This document shows, in pieces, positions 26,729 through 36,524 of a stretch of 64,000 nt of DNA (position 1 is the first letter of the stretch; every line of letters starts with the position of its first letter). The stretch lies in contig CALFBH010000010.1 of the NCBI GenBank assembly GCA_937951615.1, positions 1 through 64,000 on the forward strand. The letters are read 5' to 3'. A program made the position numbers and the translations under genes. A model generated the notes under the pieces. The model searched no databases. It had not been told where the DNA came from and worked only from the letters and a program-made list of their open reading frames with translations. The DNA comes from an uncultured Saprospiraceae bacterium. Its GTDB lineage: Bacteria > Bacteroidota > Bacteroidia > Chitinophagales > Saprospiraceae.

Positions 26729-29700
26729 TTATCTGATCAGTACAAAATCCCCGTGTAGCACTGCCGGATCTTGATTTCCTACTTGATATTCTAGTACATA
26801 AACGTAAGTACCAAGTGGCTGTTTTGTATTTTTATATAAACCATCCCAGCCTGGAGGGTTTGGATTGTCGTATATTCTTTCGCCCCAGCGATTCCAGACT
26901 GTCAGGGAAATCACATCTACATTGCCATCAATGACAGGATAGAAATAATCATTTTCACCTGGTCCGTTTCCGCCTGGTGTAAATCCACCTGGTACAACAA
27001 CGATGCTATTGTCTTCGACTAATACAGTGACTTGATCTGTATCTACACAACCATCAGTTGTGGTCACCGTCACGGTATAAGTAATGCTATCTGCTTCTGT
27101 TGGATCAACTGTAGGATTAGGGATATTTGGGTCATCCAACCAAGTTGGAGGCGACCAGGTCACGGAGGATACTGTTGCGTTTGCATTTGTGGTTACGCCA
27201 AGCTGAACAGCCGGGTCTCCCAGTTCCATAATGACATCTGCACTGGCTTCTGCATCTATCGCTTCGTATTGTTCGATCTCTAGGCCATCACTGATTATAA
27301 CTGTACATTCTCGATCGTCTGTTATGGTCACTGAATATGTTCCTGCAACTGCATCAATCAAATCTTCTGTATCTGCTCCGTTGCTCCATTCAAAAGTATA
27401 AGGGAACTGTCCGCCCGTTACTGTCAAATCAAGTAGCCCAGAAGGAGCTTCTGCACAACTACCTGTTGCACTCGTCAATGACACTATAAAATCACTGCAA
27501 TCCAAAGAATCGACCACCACTGTACCTGTAGATTCGCAAAGGTTGGCATCCTGAACCACTACATTACAACTTTCGCCTGCTGCAAAGCCGCCGACAAAAA
27601 ATCCGTTACAAGCTCCGCCTGGTTGAGCGATTTGTCCACAGATTGTTACGGTATAAGGAGGTGTACCGCCCATAGGTTCTACACAAATTTCTCCATCTGT
27701 TCCACTAACGGTTGTTGGGGAAGATACCGTTGGTGGCGCACTCAGTATAACTGGTGCGGATATAGTTGCCGAAGCAAATCCAAAACCACATAAATCACCT
27801 GCTATAATCTCCACATTATAATTACAGGGCGAGAGTCCTGTAAAGGTATAAGTCGGTGAAGCAATAGTAACTGGTGGCAATGTTGTACAACTCGTATCAC
27901 TTGATGTCAGTATATAAGTATATGGTGGCGGTGGTACATCTGCCCCCGTTATATCCACTATAATTTCAATACTACCATCAAAAGAAGGATTGGATGGATT
28001 CACACCACAGGAATTATCCATAGTGACAATATTTGCCAAATAAGCACAATCTGGTTCCGAAACTGTAAGGGTATCGCCTGGTTCTGACATGTCGCCCAGA
28101 ATTTCTATACAGTCATTGGCATCTGTAATCGTCACTATATACATATCTGCTGGCAAGCCAATAATAGACCATGCCTCACCATTACAACTTGGGTCAACAG
28201 CTGTGCCGACTGTGCTGCCCGCTGGATTTGGATCCCATTCAAAAGAATAAGGACTTGTGCCACCTTCTACACAAAGTAGAATTTGTCCGTCGCTACCACC
28301 GACTACAGTTGCATTCACTACTGTAGGTGCTACATCCAGCACATCAGGTTCTGTGATGACAATAGTTGTAGGTCCTAACACACATTGCTGTGCATCCTGA
28401 ATAAATACATCATAAGTACCTGGTGGCAGGTTATCGAATACATTGGAAGATACATAAGTTGCTCCTCCATCTATGCTGTATACGATTGGTTCATCATCCG
28501 AAACCGCCATGATAGTAATAGAGCCATCGTCTGCACCATTACAAGAAGCATTGGTCGAAGTGACGGTATCAAATTGCAAATCATCACAAACTGGTGCGCT
28601 AACCATAATATTATTTACAGCTACTTCACAGCCGTTAGCATCCGTCACCGTTACATCATATTCATCTTCTACTAGTCCTGTAACGATTTGGTTATCGGTA
28701 CAAGAACCCGAATCTGGGCCAACTGTTCCGCCATTTACTGGAGACCATACAACAGTATAAGGACCTGTTCCACCTTCTATGCAAACGCCTATTGTTCCAT
28801 CACTTCCATTTACTGTCGTAACGGCTGTAGGTGTTGTCGTAGCCGTCAGTGGGTCGGGAGCAGTAATGACTACTGGATTGGCAATATAAGAATCGGTACA
28901 TAATCGTTCGTCACTTACCGTGACATTATAACTTCCTTCTGGTAAATTTTCAAAAGTATATGGATTAACCGAAGTCGTGACATCCATACCATTACCAATA
29001 GAGTATAAAATATCGCCTTGTGCATTGAGTACTTCTATCGTAATAGAGCCATTATCAGATTCGTCGCAGGATTCATTGGTACTAACGACCAATCCAATAT
29101 CAAAATCACTACAATCTGGATCATTGATAATAATCGAATCGCCTGGCATGTCTCCAAATACATCTACGCAACCATTTCCGTCCGTCACGGTAATAACATA
29201 CATGCCCATCTGCAATCCTGAAATTTCATAATTTTCATCACAAGGGCCAGAAACCGACATACCTGAACCTTGCGGTGGAGACCAGTCATATTGATAAGGT
29301 GGTGTTCCTCCATTTACACAAATCGTCAGGATACCATCGTTTCCTCCTACCGTTGTCACATCAGTTACAGAGACAGAGTCAATAACTGGCTCCGCATAGA
29401 TTTCAATGCTTACATCCTGTGACTCTGTACATCCGCCCTGTGTGATTGTCCAGGTAAAAGTTTGTGTCCCGACAGGTACGTTGGTGACCGTTACTACAGG
29501 CGACGTATCATTTGGGTCATATATTGTTCCGGCAGGGCCTGTCCACACACCTGTTTGATTGGCGGTAGGCGGGTCGGCATCCAGCGTCAATGAACCATCT
29601 GCACAAGTAGCAGTACCGGGCGTGGTATTGATATTGACATTCATCGGTTCATTATTAATGATTGTAAGTGAAACAGAACTTGGCGGACATCCTCCTCTGG

Positions 29701-30526
29701 TAATCGTCCAGGTAATGACATTCGCTCCAGGTCCCAATCCACTGATGAATGGTGCTTCTGCATTCGGGGTAAAGGTCACACCTGGCGGGCCTGTCCATGT
29801 TCCTGTTTCTCCTGGTACGAGCTGATTGGTAATATTGGCAAGCACGCCAAAAAATCCATTGCTCACACAACTTTCAACTTGAGTTGCACCGCCTTCTATT
29901 TCAGCGACTGTGGTCACTTCATTATTCACGACAGTAAGAGAAGCTTCGGCAGAACAGACTCCATTGGTAATCGTCCATAGGATATTATTATTTCCAGCCT
30001 GTAGATTATTTGCAACTGCATTTGGATCATTTGCACTTGGGGAAAAGGTCACCAGCCCATTATCAGAACTCCAGGTTCCTATTTCTCCGGGTAGCAGGTT
30101 CTGATTGGCGGAGAGTTGAAAACCATTTTCATCACAGACCTCCTGATTATTTGGTGTAGTAATAGCTGGAGTTGTTTGTATTTCACTATTGATAATCGTG
30201 ATAGATGTAGAACTACAAGGAGTGCCACTTGCATCGAATATTGTCCAGGTAATCTGGTTAGCTCCCGAATTTAAGTTAGTAATGAAAGTCATTTCACTAG
30301 CGGAGTTAACTACTGCGGTACCTCCTGGCCCTGTCCACATACCTGTTTCGCCAGGCTCTGGTGGTGTTGCAGAAATTCCAAAAAAGTTGTCACAAATTTC
30401 TTGACTCATTGTGAGAATCTCTGCTGTACATGGGGGTGAGTTTTCTGGAGTAAATTTGCCATTTCCTGCATTGCCCAGTAAGGGAATAAGCAGTAAACTA
30501 AGGATGAAGGTATATACCTGCTTCAT
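26729..30526 (-). CDS. SprB-repeat giant adhesin with T9SS type B sorting domain
   Basis: 1265 residues. The signal peptide ends LGNAG. The N-terminal third has PKD/Ig-like repeats of the form P-G-E-x-G-x-W-[TS] (about five copies). The middle holds six or more SprB-type repeats (TTVGGNDGILTICVNGGTPPY, GSDGQILLCVEGGTSPYSF). The C-terminal ~95 residues are the gliding-motility-associated CHU_C domain (PGGFTPGGNGPGEND, VWNRWGERIYDN, GWDGLYKN, GTYVYVLEYQ), a type IX export signal. It is likely a surface adhesin or motility-type filament, exported with the downstream PorP/SprF protein. Confidence 0.93.
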   Translation of the reverse strand: MKQVYTFILSLLLIPLLGNAGNGKFTPENSPPCTAEILTMSQEICDNFFGISATPPEPGETGMWTGPGGTAVVNSASEMTFITNLNSGANQITWTIFDASGTPCSSTSITIINSEIQTTPAITTPNNQEVCDENGFQLSANQNLLPGEIGTWSSDNGLVTFSPSANDPNAVANNLQAGNNNILWTITNGVCSAEASLTVVNNEVTTVAEIEGGATQVESCVSNGFFGVLANITNQLVPGETGTWTGPPGVTFTPNAEAPFISGLGPGANVITWTITRGGCPPSSVSLTIINNEPMNVNINTTPGTATCADGSLTLDADPPTANQTGVWTGPAGTIYDPNDTSPVVTVTNVPVGTQTFTWTITQGGCTESQDVSIEIYAEPVIDSVSVTDVTTVGGNDGILTICVNGGTPPYQYDWSPPQGSGMSVSGPCDENYEISGLQMGMYVITVTDGNGCVDVFGDMPGDSIIINDPDCSDFDIGLVVSTNESCDESDNGSITIEVLNAQGDILYSIGNGMDVTTSVNPYTFENLPEGSYNVTVSDERLCTDSYIANPVVITAPDPLTATTTPTAVTTVNGSDGTIGVCIEGGTGPYTVVWSPVNGGTVGPDSGSCTDNQIVTGLVEDEYDVTVTDANGCEVAVNNIMVSAPVCDDLQFDTVTSTNASCNGADDGSITIMAVSDDEPIVYSIDGGATYVSSNVFDNLPPGTYDVFIQDAQQCVLGPTTIVITEPDVLDVAPTVVNATVVGGSDGQILLCVEGGTSPYSFEWDPNPAGSTVGTAVDPSCNGEAWSIIGLPADMYIVTITDANDCIEILGDMSEPGDTLTVSEPDCAYLANIVTMDNSCGVNPSNPSFDGSIEIIVDITGADVPPPPYTYILTSSDTSCTTLPPVTIASPTYTFTGLSPCNYNVEIIAGDLCGFGFASATISAPVILSAPPTVSSPTTVSGTDGEICVEPMGGTPPYTVTICGQIAQPGGACNGFFVGGFAAGESCNVVVQDANLCESTGTVVVDSLDCSDFIVSLTSATGSCAEAPSGLLDLTVTGGQFPYTFEWSNGADTEDLIDAVAGTYSVTITDDRECTVIISDGLEIEQYEAIDAEASADVIMELGDPAVQLGVTTNANATVSSVTWSPPTWLDDPNIPNPTVDPTEADSITYTVTVTTTDGCVDTDQVTVLVEDNSIVVVPGGFTPGGNGPGENDYFYPVIDGNVDVISLTVWNRWGERIYDNPNPPGWDGLYKNTKQPLGTYVYVLEYQVGNQDPAVLHGDFVLIR

Positions 30527-30926
30527 AAAAATTATTTTGCTTTTGGATTGAAATTAAATTTTACTTAGGTCAGAAAAAATCTGTCTTTTTATATTGATTT
30601 TTTTCTTAGGAACAGTCTTGAGACGCAACCGTACATTATTTGTAACCATATATTAAAAATGATTTGCAAAAACCTCTTTATTTTATCAGTTACGTCCTAA
30701 AAAAGAAGCATATTACATATTATCCATAATAATAACTTTAATTTTATGCAAAAATAGAATAAAATAAATTATTGTCCACTATTATATAATGATAAAACGA
30801 TTTTTTTGGGATTTTATCCCCTATATACCGTGACATTTAATCGTCCAACAGCTTTATCTACGCATTTTTTTTCAATATGTTTCTTCTTTATGGAAGATGT
30901 TCAGCTTCTTGAACATTTAAAAACCA
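30527..30926. other. AT-rich upstream region of the adhesin gene
   Basis: About 400 bp between the adhesin start (minus) and the infC terminator. I see no ORF, RNA gene or clear promoter; it is long and AT-rich, and probably holds the adhesin regulatory region. Confidence 0.5.
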
Positions 30927-30965
30927 AACAGTCCTGTCTGATAAATCAGACAGGACTGTTCTTTT
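30927..30965 (-). terminator. terminator of infC
   Basis: A perfect 16-bp stem (30927-30942 with 30945-30960) and a 2-nt AA spacer, flanked by T and A runs. It lies 48 bp after the infC stop. Confidence 0.85.
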
Positions 30966-31007
30966 AGTGACAGATTTTCTTGCTATACAATCATAGCATC
31001 GATCACA

Positions 31008-31796
31008 TTATGACTCTTGATTTCCTTCTTCAGGAGATACTTTTATATTCTCAGCCGCTGCATCGGGTTTGCTCTCTTTGGGAGGCTTTGGTTTTCCTTC
31101 CTCAGAAGAAGCTTTTATATTCTCATCCACTGCATCGGGTTTGCTCTCTTTGGGAGGCTTTGGTTTAGCTTCCTTGGATGCAGGTTTGGCTTTCTGCGGT
31201 TTTGATGGCTTTTTCAGCGCAGTTTTCTTTGGTGCCAACATAACAAACATACGACGCCCTTCCATTTTAGGCAGTGCTTCTGGCGAACCAAAATCTTCTA
31301 AATGCTTAATAAAACGCAGTAATAAGACTTCTCCACGCTCTCTAAAGACAATAGTACGTCCACGGAAATGTACATAAGCTTTCACTTTTGCACCATCCTT
31401 GAGAAATCTTTCTGCGTGACGCGCCTTGAAATCAAAATCGTGATCGTCTGTATTTGGTCCAAAACGAATTTCTTTCACGACGGTTTTTACCGTTTTCGCT
31501 TTGAGTTCTTTGTCCTTTTTCTTGCGGTCGAAAAGGAACTTTTTGTAGTCAATAATTCGACATACTGGTGGATCTGCTTTTGGAGATATTTCTACCAAAT
31601 CCAGTCCTACTGCATTGGCAAATTCATAAGCTTGGCGAACCGGATAAACACCGGACTCTATTTTCTCTCCAGTTGCTTCACTGATTTCGTCCATATTGTC
31701 TCCAACAAGGCGAATTTTGGGTACTCTGATTTGATGATTAATTCTAAACCTGGGTTTCTCCGGTCTTTTAGTAAATCTTTTTTGTCTTCTTGCCAA
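31008..31796 (-). CDS. infC: translation initiation factor IF-3 with repeated C-terminal tail
   Basis: 262 residues. The N-domain ([29 protein letters not shown]...) and C-domain ([28 protein letters not shown] and VYVHFRGR-like [16 protein letters not shown]) are complete by about residue 185. It binds the 30S subunit and checks start codons. No ATG exists at a plausible start: the reading frame opens with TTG (31794-31796) after ATA and an in-frame stop. The first internal ATG would remove essential sequence. The C-terminus is extended by about 70 Lys/Pro/Glu-rich residues with a tandem repeat of [12 protein letters not shown]. The usual partners thrS, rpmI and rplT are absent; a terminator follows at once. 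Confidence 0.93.
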   Translation of the reverse strand: MARRQKRFTKRPEKPRFRINHQIRVPKIRLVGDNMDEISEATGEKIESGVYPVRQAYEFANAVGLDLVEISPKADPPVCRIIDYKKFLFDRKKKDKELKAKTVKTVVKEIRFGPNTDDHDFDFKARHAERFLKDGAKVKAYVHFRGRTIVFRERGEVLLLRFIKHLEDFGSPEALPKMEGRRMFVMLAPKKTALKKPSKPQKAKPASKEAKPKPPKESKPDAVDENIKASSEEGKPKPPKESKPDAAAENIKVSPEEGNQES

Positions 31797-31843
31797 TATT
31801 AATTTTGTTTAGTTAAAAAAACGTGATTTAAGGTTTCTACTAT

Positions 31844-31851
31844 CAAAAGTA
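31844..31851 (-). promoter_or_regulatory. -7-like motif TACTTTTG upstream of infC
   Basis: It matches TAnnTTTG on the minus strand and lies 47 nt before the TTG start. No TTTG at the usual -33 distance was found, so support is partial. Confidence 0.35.
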
Positions 31852-31984
31852 ACAACATCTACTGCAAATAAAGTTCATTAAAGCAGTATTTTTTTATTTT
31901 TTGTGTAAATATGTCTTCTTTGAACGCCAATTGACGCTCTAAGTTTCTTAGAAACACCAAAATTCAATATATTTTATTCAAAAT

Positions 31985-32467
31985 CTACTGAGGAGCTTGT
32001 GTTTTCATAGACAAGACCTGCTGCATAAATGCAACTCCCTTTTCCGACATCTTGCAGGCCCATTTGGGACGTTCATTTTCCAATAAGACAAAATAAGCAC
32101 AATTATCTGAATAATGTAGGTCTGCCACACACAATTCTTTGCCTGTATCCGTATTTTGGTAATATGCCCGTCCGATAGAAGGTGTACAGGCTATATCATC
32201 TACTGCATTCAAACTCATATAAGCGACATTTCCTTGTGCATTTGCCTTATCCGACACACTCATACTGAAATTGAGATTATGGAATATAATATCAATATAA
32301 TTACAGTTGTCAAAAAGACCGACCATATACTCGTTAGTCGGTGCTGGCAGGGTTTGTTTTGCTGGAGTATTCGTCCCACCTGTTTGCTTCGCTTGCTTAC
32401 AAGCGACTCCCCATAAGACGATACACATACAAAGAAAAGTTGCACTCACATTCGCAATATTTCGCAT
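31985..32467 (-). CDS. lipoprotein of unknown function
   Basis: 160 residues from the ATG at 32465-32467, which opens a lipoprotein signal ending WGVAC (cysteine about 22). Longer in-frame starts upstream would spoil the signal. The mature part has five spaced cysteines (NCNYIDI, IACTPS, LCVADL, NCAYF, WACKM) and a strand-rich pattern with YFVLLENERPKW. I do not recognise a family. It is flanked by infC (same strand, separate) and an IS remnant. Confidence 0.7.
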   Translation of the reverse strand: MRNIANVSATFLCMCIVLWGVACKQAKQTGGTNTPAKQTLPAPTNEYMVGLFDNCNYIDIIFHNLNFSMSVSDKANAQGNVAYMSLNAVDDIACTPSIGRAYYQNTDTGKELCVADLHYSDNCAYFVLLENERPKWACKMSEKGVAFMQQVLSMKTQAPQ

Positions 32468-32544
32468 ACTGTTTTCTATTTTTTGTAAAAATAGGCATTT
32501 TCGGCAATAAGGAACGTGAAAAGAATAACTTATTCTCGTTTTCG

Positions 32545-32959
32545 ACAAATACTTATAATTTCTTTGCTTTTTAATTATTTGCTGGGAGTATCTTTTTCTA
32601 TTGACCTACTTTTTTCATTTTTGTTCCACTCTTCTCGTGTAATTGCTAACAAATTTTCTTCGACCCATATTCCATCTTTTTTAAATCCTTTTTCTATATA
32701 TTTAAAGAATTTCAGGCCTTTTCTTTTCAATACTTTCTGGCAACTGAACCTCAACCCAGGGTTCTACACTATTTAGCTGGTGATCGGACTCAATAAGTAA
32801 ATAGCACAGCCATACCGAAACTAAATGACCTAAACTAATCCCTGAACGATTACCATGAGTGACGACCGAACGGTCTATAATCCCCTGCATGTCCAGTTCT
32901 TTTAATTGAGCATATAGCAGGGGAATATCGTCTATTCTTAATACCTGTAAGTTTTCCAT
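32545..32959 (-). pseudogene. IS1634-type (DUF4277) transposase remnant joined to an unrelated fragment
   Basis: The first 74 codons from 32959 match the N-terminal DUF4277 domain of IS1634-type transposases: VLRIDDIPLLYAQLKELDMQGI, split as VLRIDDIPLLYAQL and then THGNRSGISLGHLVSVWL, and DHQLNSVEPWVE. The frame then stops at 32702. In another frame sequence continues without stops to about 32569 (reading KDGIWVEENLLAITREEW), which does not look like the rest of the transposase. The catalytic DDE part is missing, so this is a decayed, chimeric remnant. Confidence 0.75.
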
Positions 32960-33002
32960 CGCGTAATTTTATGCAAAAAAAAACTATTTTTAGTAATTTC
33001 AT

Positions 33003-33010
33003 TATATTTG
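33003..33010 (+). promoter_or_regulatory. -7-like motif TATATTTG upstream of the TetR gene
   Basis: A perfect TAnnTTTG match 21 nt before the ATG of the TetR gene. The -33 position is A-rich without TTTG. Confidence 0.4.
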
Positions 33011-33031
33011 TATCCAACAACCAACTATCGC

Positions 33032-33718
33032 ATGGCTATAAGTATTAGAATATCATTAAATGAAGCGTTATTTCAACGTAATCCACAAGAAACCACACTT
33101 GGAAAAAAAATCATCAAAAACAGCATCATCTTAATAGATGAGATTGGTTTTGAAGCCTTTAATTTCAAAAAATTAGCTGCACGTATAGCATCTACTGAGG
33201 CTTCCGTGTATCGATATTTTGAGAATAAACACATGTTGTTATTATACTTGGTTTCATGGTATTGGGAGTGGGTCAGCTTTTTGATTGATATAAATACAAT
33301 GAATATATCAGACCCCAAACGCCGTCTTGACATTATCATTGAAACATTAGTATCTGCTTCAGAAGACAACCCTTCCATTGAGTATGTAAACGAAAGCATT
33401 CTTCACCGCATTATTATCTCTGAGAGTAGCAAGGTTTATCATACCAAAGAAGTAGATTTGGAGAATAAAGAAGGTCTTTTTTTAAATTACAAAAAACTAT
33501 CCGAAAAAGTAGCTGGTGCAATTAGTGCGTTAAATCCAGCCTTCCCTTACCCTCGCACGCTTGCGAGCAACCTGTTTGAAATGGTCAATAATCATATCTA
33601 TTTTGCCCTACACTTGCCCAGCCTAACTGATGTTCAAGTGAAAAAAGACAATTATGAAGAGGTAAAAAACATGTTGACTTTTTTTGTTTATCGTCTTTTA
33701 GAGACGGCACAAAAATAA
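33032..33718 (+). CDS. TetR/AcrR family transcriptional regulator
   Basis: 228 residues from the ATG at 33032; an in-frame TTG at 33008 would add eight. The N-terminal helix-turn-helix is visible: KIIKNSIILIDEIGFEAFNFKKLAARIASTEASVYRYFENK, split as IDEIGFEAFNFKKLAARI and ASVYRYFENK. The C-terminal ligand-binding domain is helical. It converges on an ABC-HlyD-TolC exporter operon with stops only 7 bp apart, so it is likely that exporter's regulator, although the operator would be upstream of 38255 and could not be identified. Confidence 0.9.
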   Translation: MAISIRISLNEALFQRNPQETTLGKKIIKNSIILIDEIGFEAFNFKKLAARIASTEASVYRYFENKHMLLLYLVSWYWEWVSFLIDINTMNISDPKRRLDIIIETLVSASEDNPSIEYVNESILHRIIISESSKVYHTKEVDLENKEGLFLNYKKLSEKVAGAISALNPAFPYPRTLASNLFEMVNNHIYFALHLPSLTDVQVKKDNYEEVKNMLTFFVYRLLETAQK

Positions 33719-33725
33719 ACTTCAT

Positions 33726-35129
33726 TTACCTAATTTCTCCTTGTGTCCACTCCAATTTCCAACGTAATTTGTGAAGGTTTATTTGCAGTTTGATGAGTTT
33801 TATTTGAGCGTCTATGAGTTTTTGCTCTCTATTATTAAGTAAAAAAATAGAACTCTCTCCTATCCGAAATTTTTCGTTTTCGGCGTCCAATAGTTTTTCG
33901 TAATTTGCGATAACGGCCCGCTGTGTATTCATTTGTTCATAATTAGTTCTGAGCAATTGGAGCATACTATTGATTTTATTTGAAATCTGCAATGTCTTAT
34001 TTTGCATTTTGTAAGTAGTTTCGAGTTGTTCTATACGCAGCAGCTGCATATCTCCTCTGGCTTTCCGTAGGAATAAAGGATAGTCGAAGTTTAGTCCCCA
34101 TTTGTAATTTTCCACAAATAGATTTTGCACAGTGGAGGCATCTGGATTTTCGGGTAATAGGTTAAGCCCATTTCCCAAAAAATTATAATTCACTCGGAGC
34201 TGTGGCTTGAATTGCTCTCGTTTCAGTTTTTCCTTGACCTTCAGTTGTTGTTGTTTGAGTGCCAACATAAGGAGATCAGGGTGCGTTTCTTGTATTGTGG
34301 CAATCGCAACATCCTCTACATTGACTAAAAGATTCTGCGATAATTCTTCTGGCTGGAGTTGTGGCGAAACTTCGAGGGGAGTTGTATTTTCATACCATAA
34401 AAAATTGGATATTTGTAGAACAGCATTTTGCAATTCGACTGCTGCCTGATTCAGTTGTAGTTGCCGGTTTTGCAACTGGATTAAGGATTCTAGGGTGTCA
34501 ATGGCAGGTTTATCTCCTTGTAGAAAGCTTTCTTTAATCACCCTGAATCTATCTTCTGCCAGTTCTAGAGAAGTGCCATAAATTTGAACCAATTGGTATT
34601 TATTTGCCCAGTCCCAATAGGACTCAATAGCTTCCAATAAAAAATCATTCACAACTGCTCGCTGTTCCATTTCGTTTACCCCTCTGAGCAATCGAGCCTG
34701 CTCTACCTGTGTCCTTCTCTCGTCAATCACTATTCCCTGTATAAGTGGAAGGTCTATTCCGAAAACGGCCTGACCATTTTGAGGCAGCGTAGCTGCATTA
34801 TTCAAAAAAGCACCATTTGACCATAAGTAAGCTACTTTCACATCTGCTCCCCACCAGGTGGGTATCTTTAGTCCTGCTTCTCCAACGCGAAAGTAATTTT
34901 TTTGGTCAAAAGATTTATCTTCATAGGCACCAAAGCCTTTAGGGTCAAAGTTGCCCTTTGCTTTGAGGAGTTGAGCCTCTGATTTTTTTTGCCATAATGC
35001 TGCTTCCAGCATGACCGGATGAAACGCTCTGACCCAGGTCAGGTATGTTTCGAGGCTAAATGTTTGTGTGCTGTCTATTGATTGTCCAAAAACGGGAATA
35101 GCCAGTAAAAGAAATAAAATTGTTCTCAT
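33726..35129 (-). CDS. TolC family outer membrane efflux protein
   Basis: 467 residues with a signal peptide (IPVFGQ end). Two long alpha-helical hairpin repeats of the OEP fold are visible, for example around RLLRGVNEMEQRAVVNDFLLEAIESYWDW and again at LLRTNYEQMNTQRAVIANYEKLLDAENEKF, each longer than usual to quote. It forms the outer-membrane exit duct of a tripartite exporter. It is the third gene of the operon, 12 bp after the HlyD gene. Confidence 0.9.
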   Translation of the reverse strand: MRTILFLLLAIPVFGQSIDSTQTFSLETYLTWVRAFHPVMLEAALWQKKSEAQLLKAKGNFDPKGFGAYEDKSFDQKNYFRVGEAGLKIPTWWGADVKVAYLWSNGAFLNNAATLPQNGQAVFGIDLPLIQGIVIDERRTQVEQARLLRGVNEMEQRAVVNDFLLEAIESYWDWANKYQLVQIYGTSLELAEDRFRVIKESFLQGDKPAIDTLESLIQLQNRQLQLNQAAVELQNAVLQISNFLWYENTTPLEVSPQLQPEELSQNLLVNVEDVAIATIQETHPDLLMLALKQQQLKVKEKLKREQFKPQLRVNYNFLGNGLNLLPENPDASTVQNLFVENYKWGLNFDYPLFLRKARGDMQLLRIEQLETTYKMQNKTLQISNKINSMLQLLRTNYEQMNTQRAVIANYEKLLDAENEKFRIGESSIFLLNNREQKLIDAQIKLIKLQINLHKLRWKLEWTQGEIR

Positions 35130-35141
35130 TCGTTCAACCTT

Positions 35142-36518
35142 TCATTTCGCCACCGATTTGACTGGCGGTTTAAACTTTGATTCCTTTTTTTCAATTGTAT
35201 TTTGATAAAAATCAGCCGGAAACCCATTCAGTTGTCGCCATACTTCGTACCAAACTGGCACATCTTTTAGCATAGCGATTCCTTTTACCCCTGCTCCCAC
35301 CCTCAGTAGTTCGGGGAAGGGCATATCTTCTTGATTGGATTTTATTAAAATGCGATATAGACTTTTTTTATTGGGTACATTATCAATAGCGACAACTTCT
35401 CCACTATAGGTACCGACAGAAAAATCTGCCCAGCCTGAAATAATAAATGCCTGCCAACCATCAAAAACAAGCCTGACTTCCTGCCCTAGCGTCACTAGTG
35501 GCAAATCCATTGGACGAACATACAATTCCGCTGCAAGTTCACGCTCAGAAGGTACAATGGTCACTATTTGATCTCCCGCCTTAATCATTTCTCCTATGCC
35601 CGATTTTATAGCTTCGGTGATATATCCCGATTGCGGTGCCAAAACGTAGTACATTTTGTTCCTTCTCGAATAATTCTCATGTTGATTTTGCATTTTACTG
35701 ATTCCGACTTCTGCTTCATACATGGCAGAAATGGTTGTAAATTTATCCGACGTTATTTTCTCAATTTTATTTCGATACGTCGCTTCTATCGTTTGTAATT
35801 CGAGTTGGGCAATGCTCAGGTCATTTTGGCTTTCCTGAAGTTTGTTTTTAGTGGTAATCAGTTTTGCCTGTACTTCTTGCACCTTTAATCGTTTAGCTTC
35901 TAGGTCATTTAATGATTTGATGCCTTTTTGATATAATGTATCTGTTCTGTTGTACTGAAAAGATGCAATTTCTTCGCCCATAATCAACTGCTCAACAGCC
36001 GCTTCCTGACTTTTTTGCTTAAATTCGGCTTGGTATATCTTATTTTGTAATTGTTGTTTTTTAAACTCCAATTCCTTCCCAAGTGCTTCAATTTGTCTAT
36101 CCAGTGCTTCCACTTTTCGCTTATAGCTACGCACAGAACTTTGTTTGGCTGTGATTTGGTTAGAAGTTCTATCAATCAGTTGTGGATCAAAATATGCTGA
36201 TTTTATTTCCGATAAAAATACAATCGTATCACCAGCACTTACAAGATCACCTTCTCTTGCATACCATTTTTCAATTCGCCCAGCAATAACAGAATTGACA
36301 CTCTGCGGGCGCTGTTCGGGTAGATAAGTGGTCATACTACCTTTCATTTGAACATTTTGTGTCCAAGGCAAAAAGAAAACAACCACAATGATTATCAGTA
36401 AGCAGATTAACCATATAGAGAACATGCGGTTGGCTCTTGGTAGTTCATTCTGCTGAAAAGATTTAAAGCGCTCTGTATTGATTCTAGTTAAAATTGAGTT
36501 GTTTGATATATTCAACAT
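35142..36518 (-). CDS. HlyD family membrane fusion protein
   Basis: 458 residues. A single N-terminal membrane helix (about 31-51, IWLICLLIIIVVVFFLPW), then a biotinyl-lipoyl-like barrel (SVIAGRIEKWYAREGDLVSAGD), a long coiled-coil hairpin (about 110-280) and a closing barrel with LAPQSGYITEAIKSGIGEMI. It links the inner-membrane ABC protein to the TolC duct. It starts 6 bp after the ABC gene ends, so they are translated from one message. Confidence 0.92.
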   Translation of the reverse strand: MLNISNNSILTRINTERFKSFQQNELPRANRMFSIWLICLLIIIVVVFFLPWTQNVQMKGSMTTYLPEQRPQSVNSVIAGRIEKWYAREGDLVSAGDTIVFLSEIKSAYFDPQLIDRTSNQITAKQSSVRSYKRKVEALDRQIEALGKELEFKKQQLQNKIYQAEFKQKSQEAAVEQLIMGEEIASFQYNRTDTLYQKGIKSLNDLEAKRLKVQEVQAKLITTKNKLQESQNDLSIAQLELQTIEATYRNKIEKITSDKFTTISAMYEAEVGISKMQNQHENYSRRNKMYYVLAPQSGYITEAIKSGIGEMIKAGDQIVTIVPSERELAAELYVRPMDLPLVTLGQEVRLVFDGWQAFIISGWADFSVGTYSGEVVAIDNVPNKKSLYRILIKSNQEDMPFPELLRVGAGVKGIAMLKDVPVWYEVWRQLNGFPADFYQNTIEKKESKFKPPVKSVAK

Positions 36519-36524
36519 TCCAAA

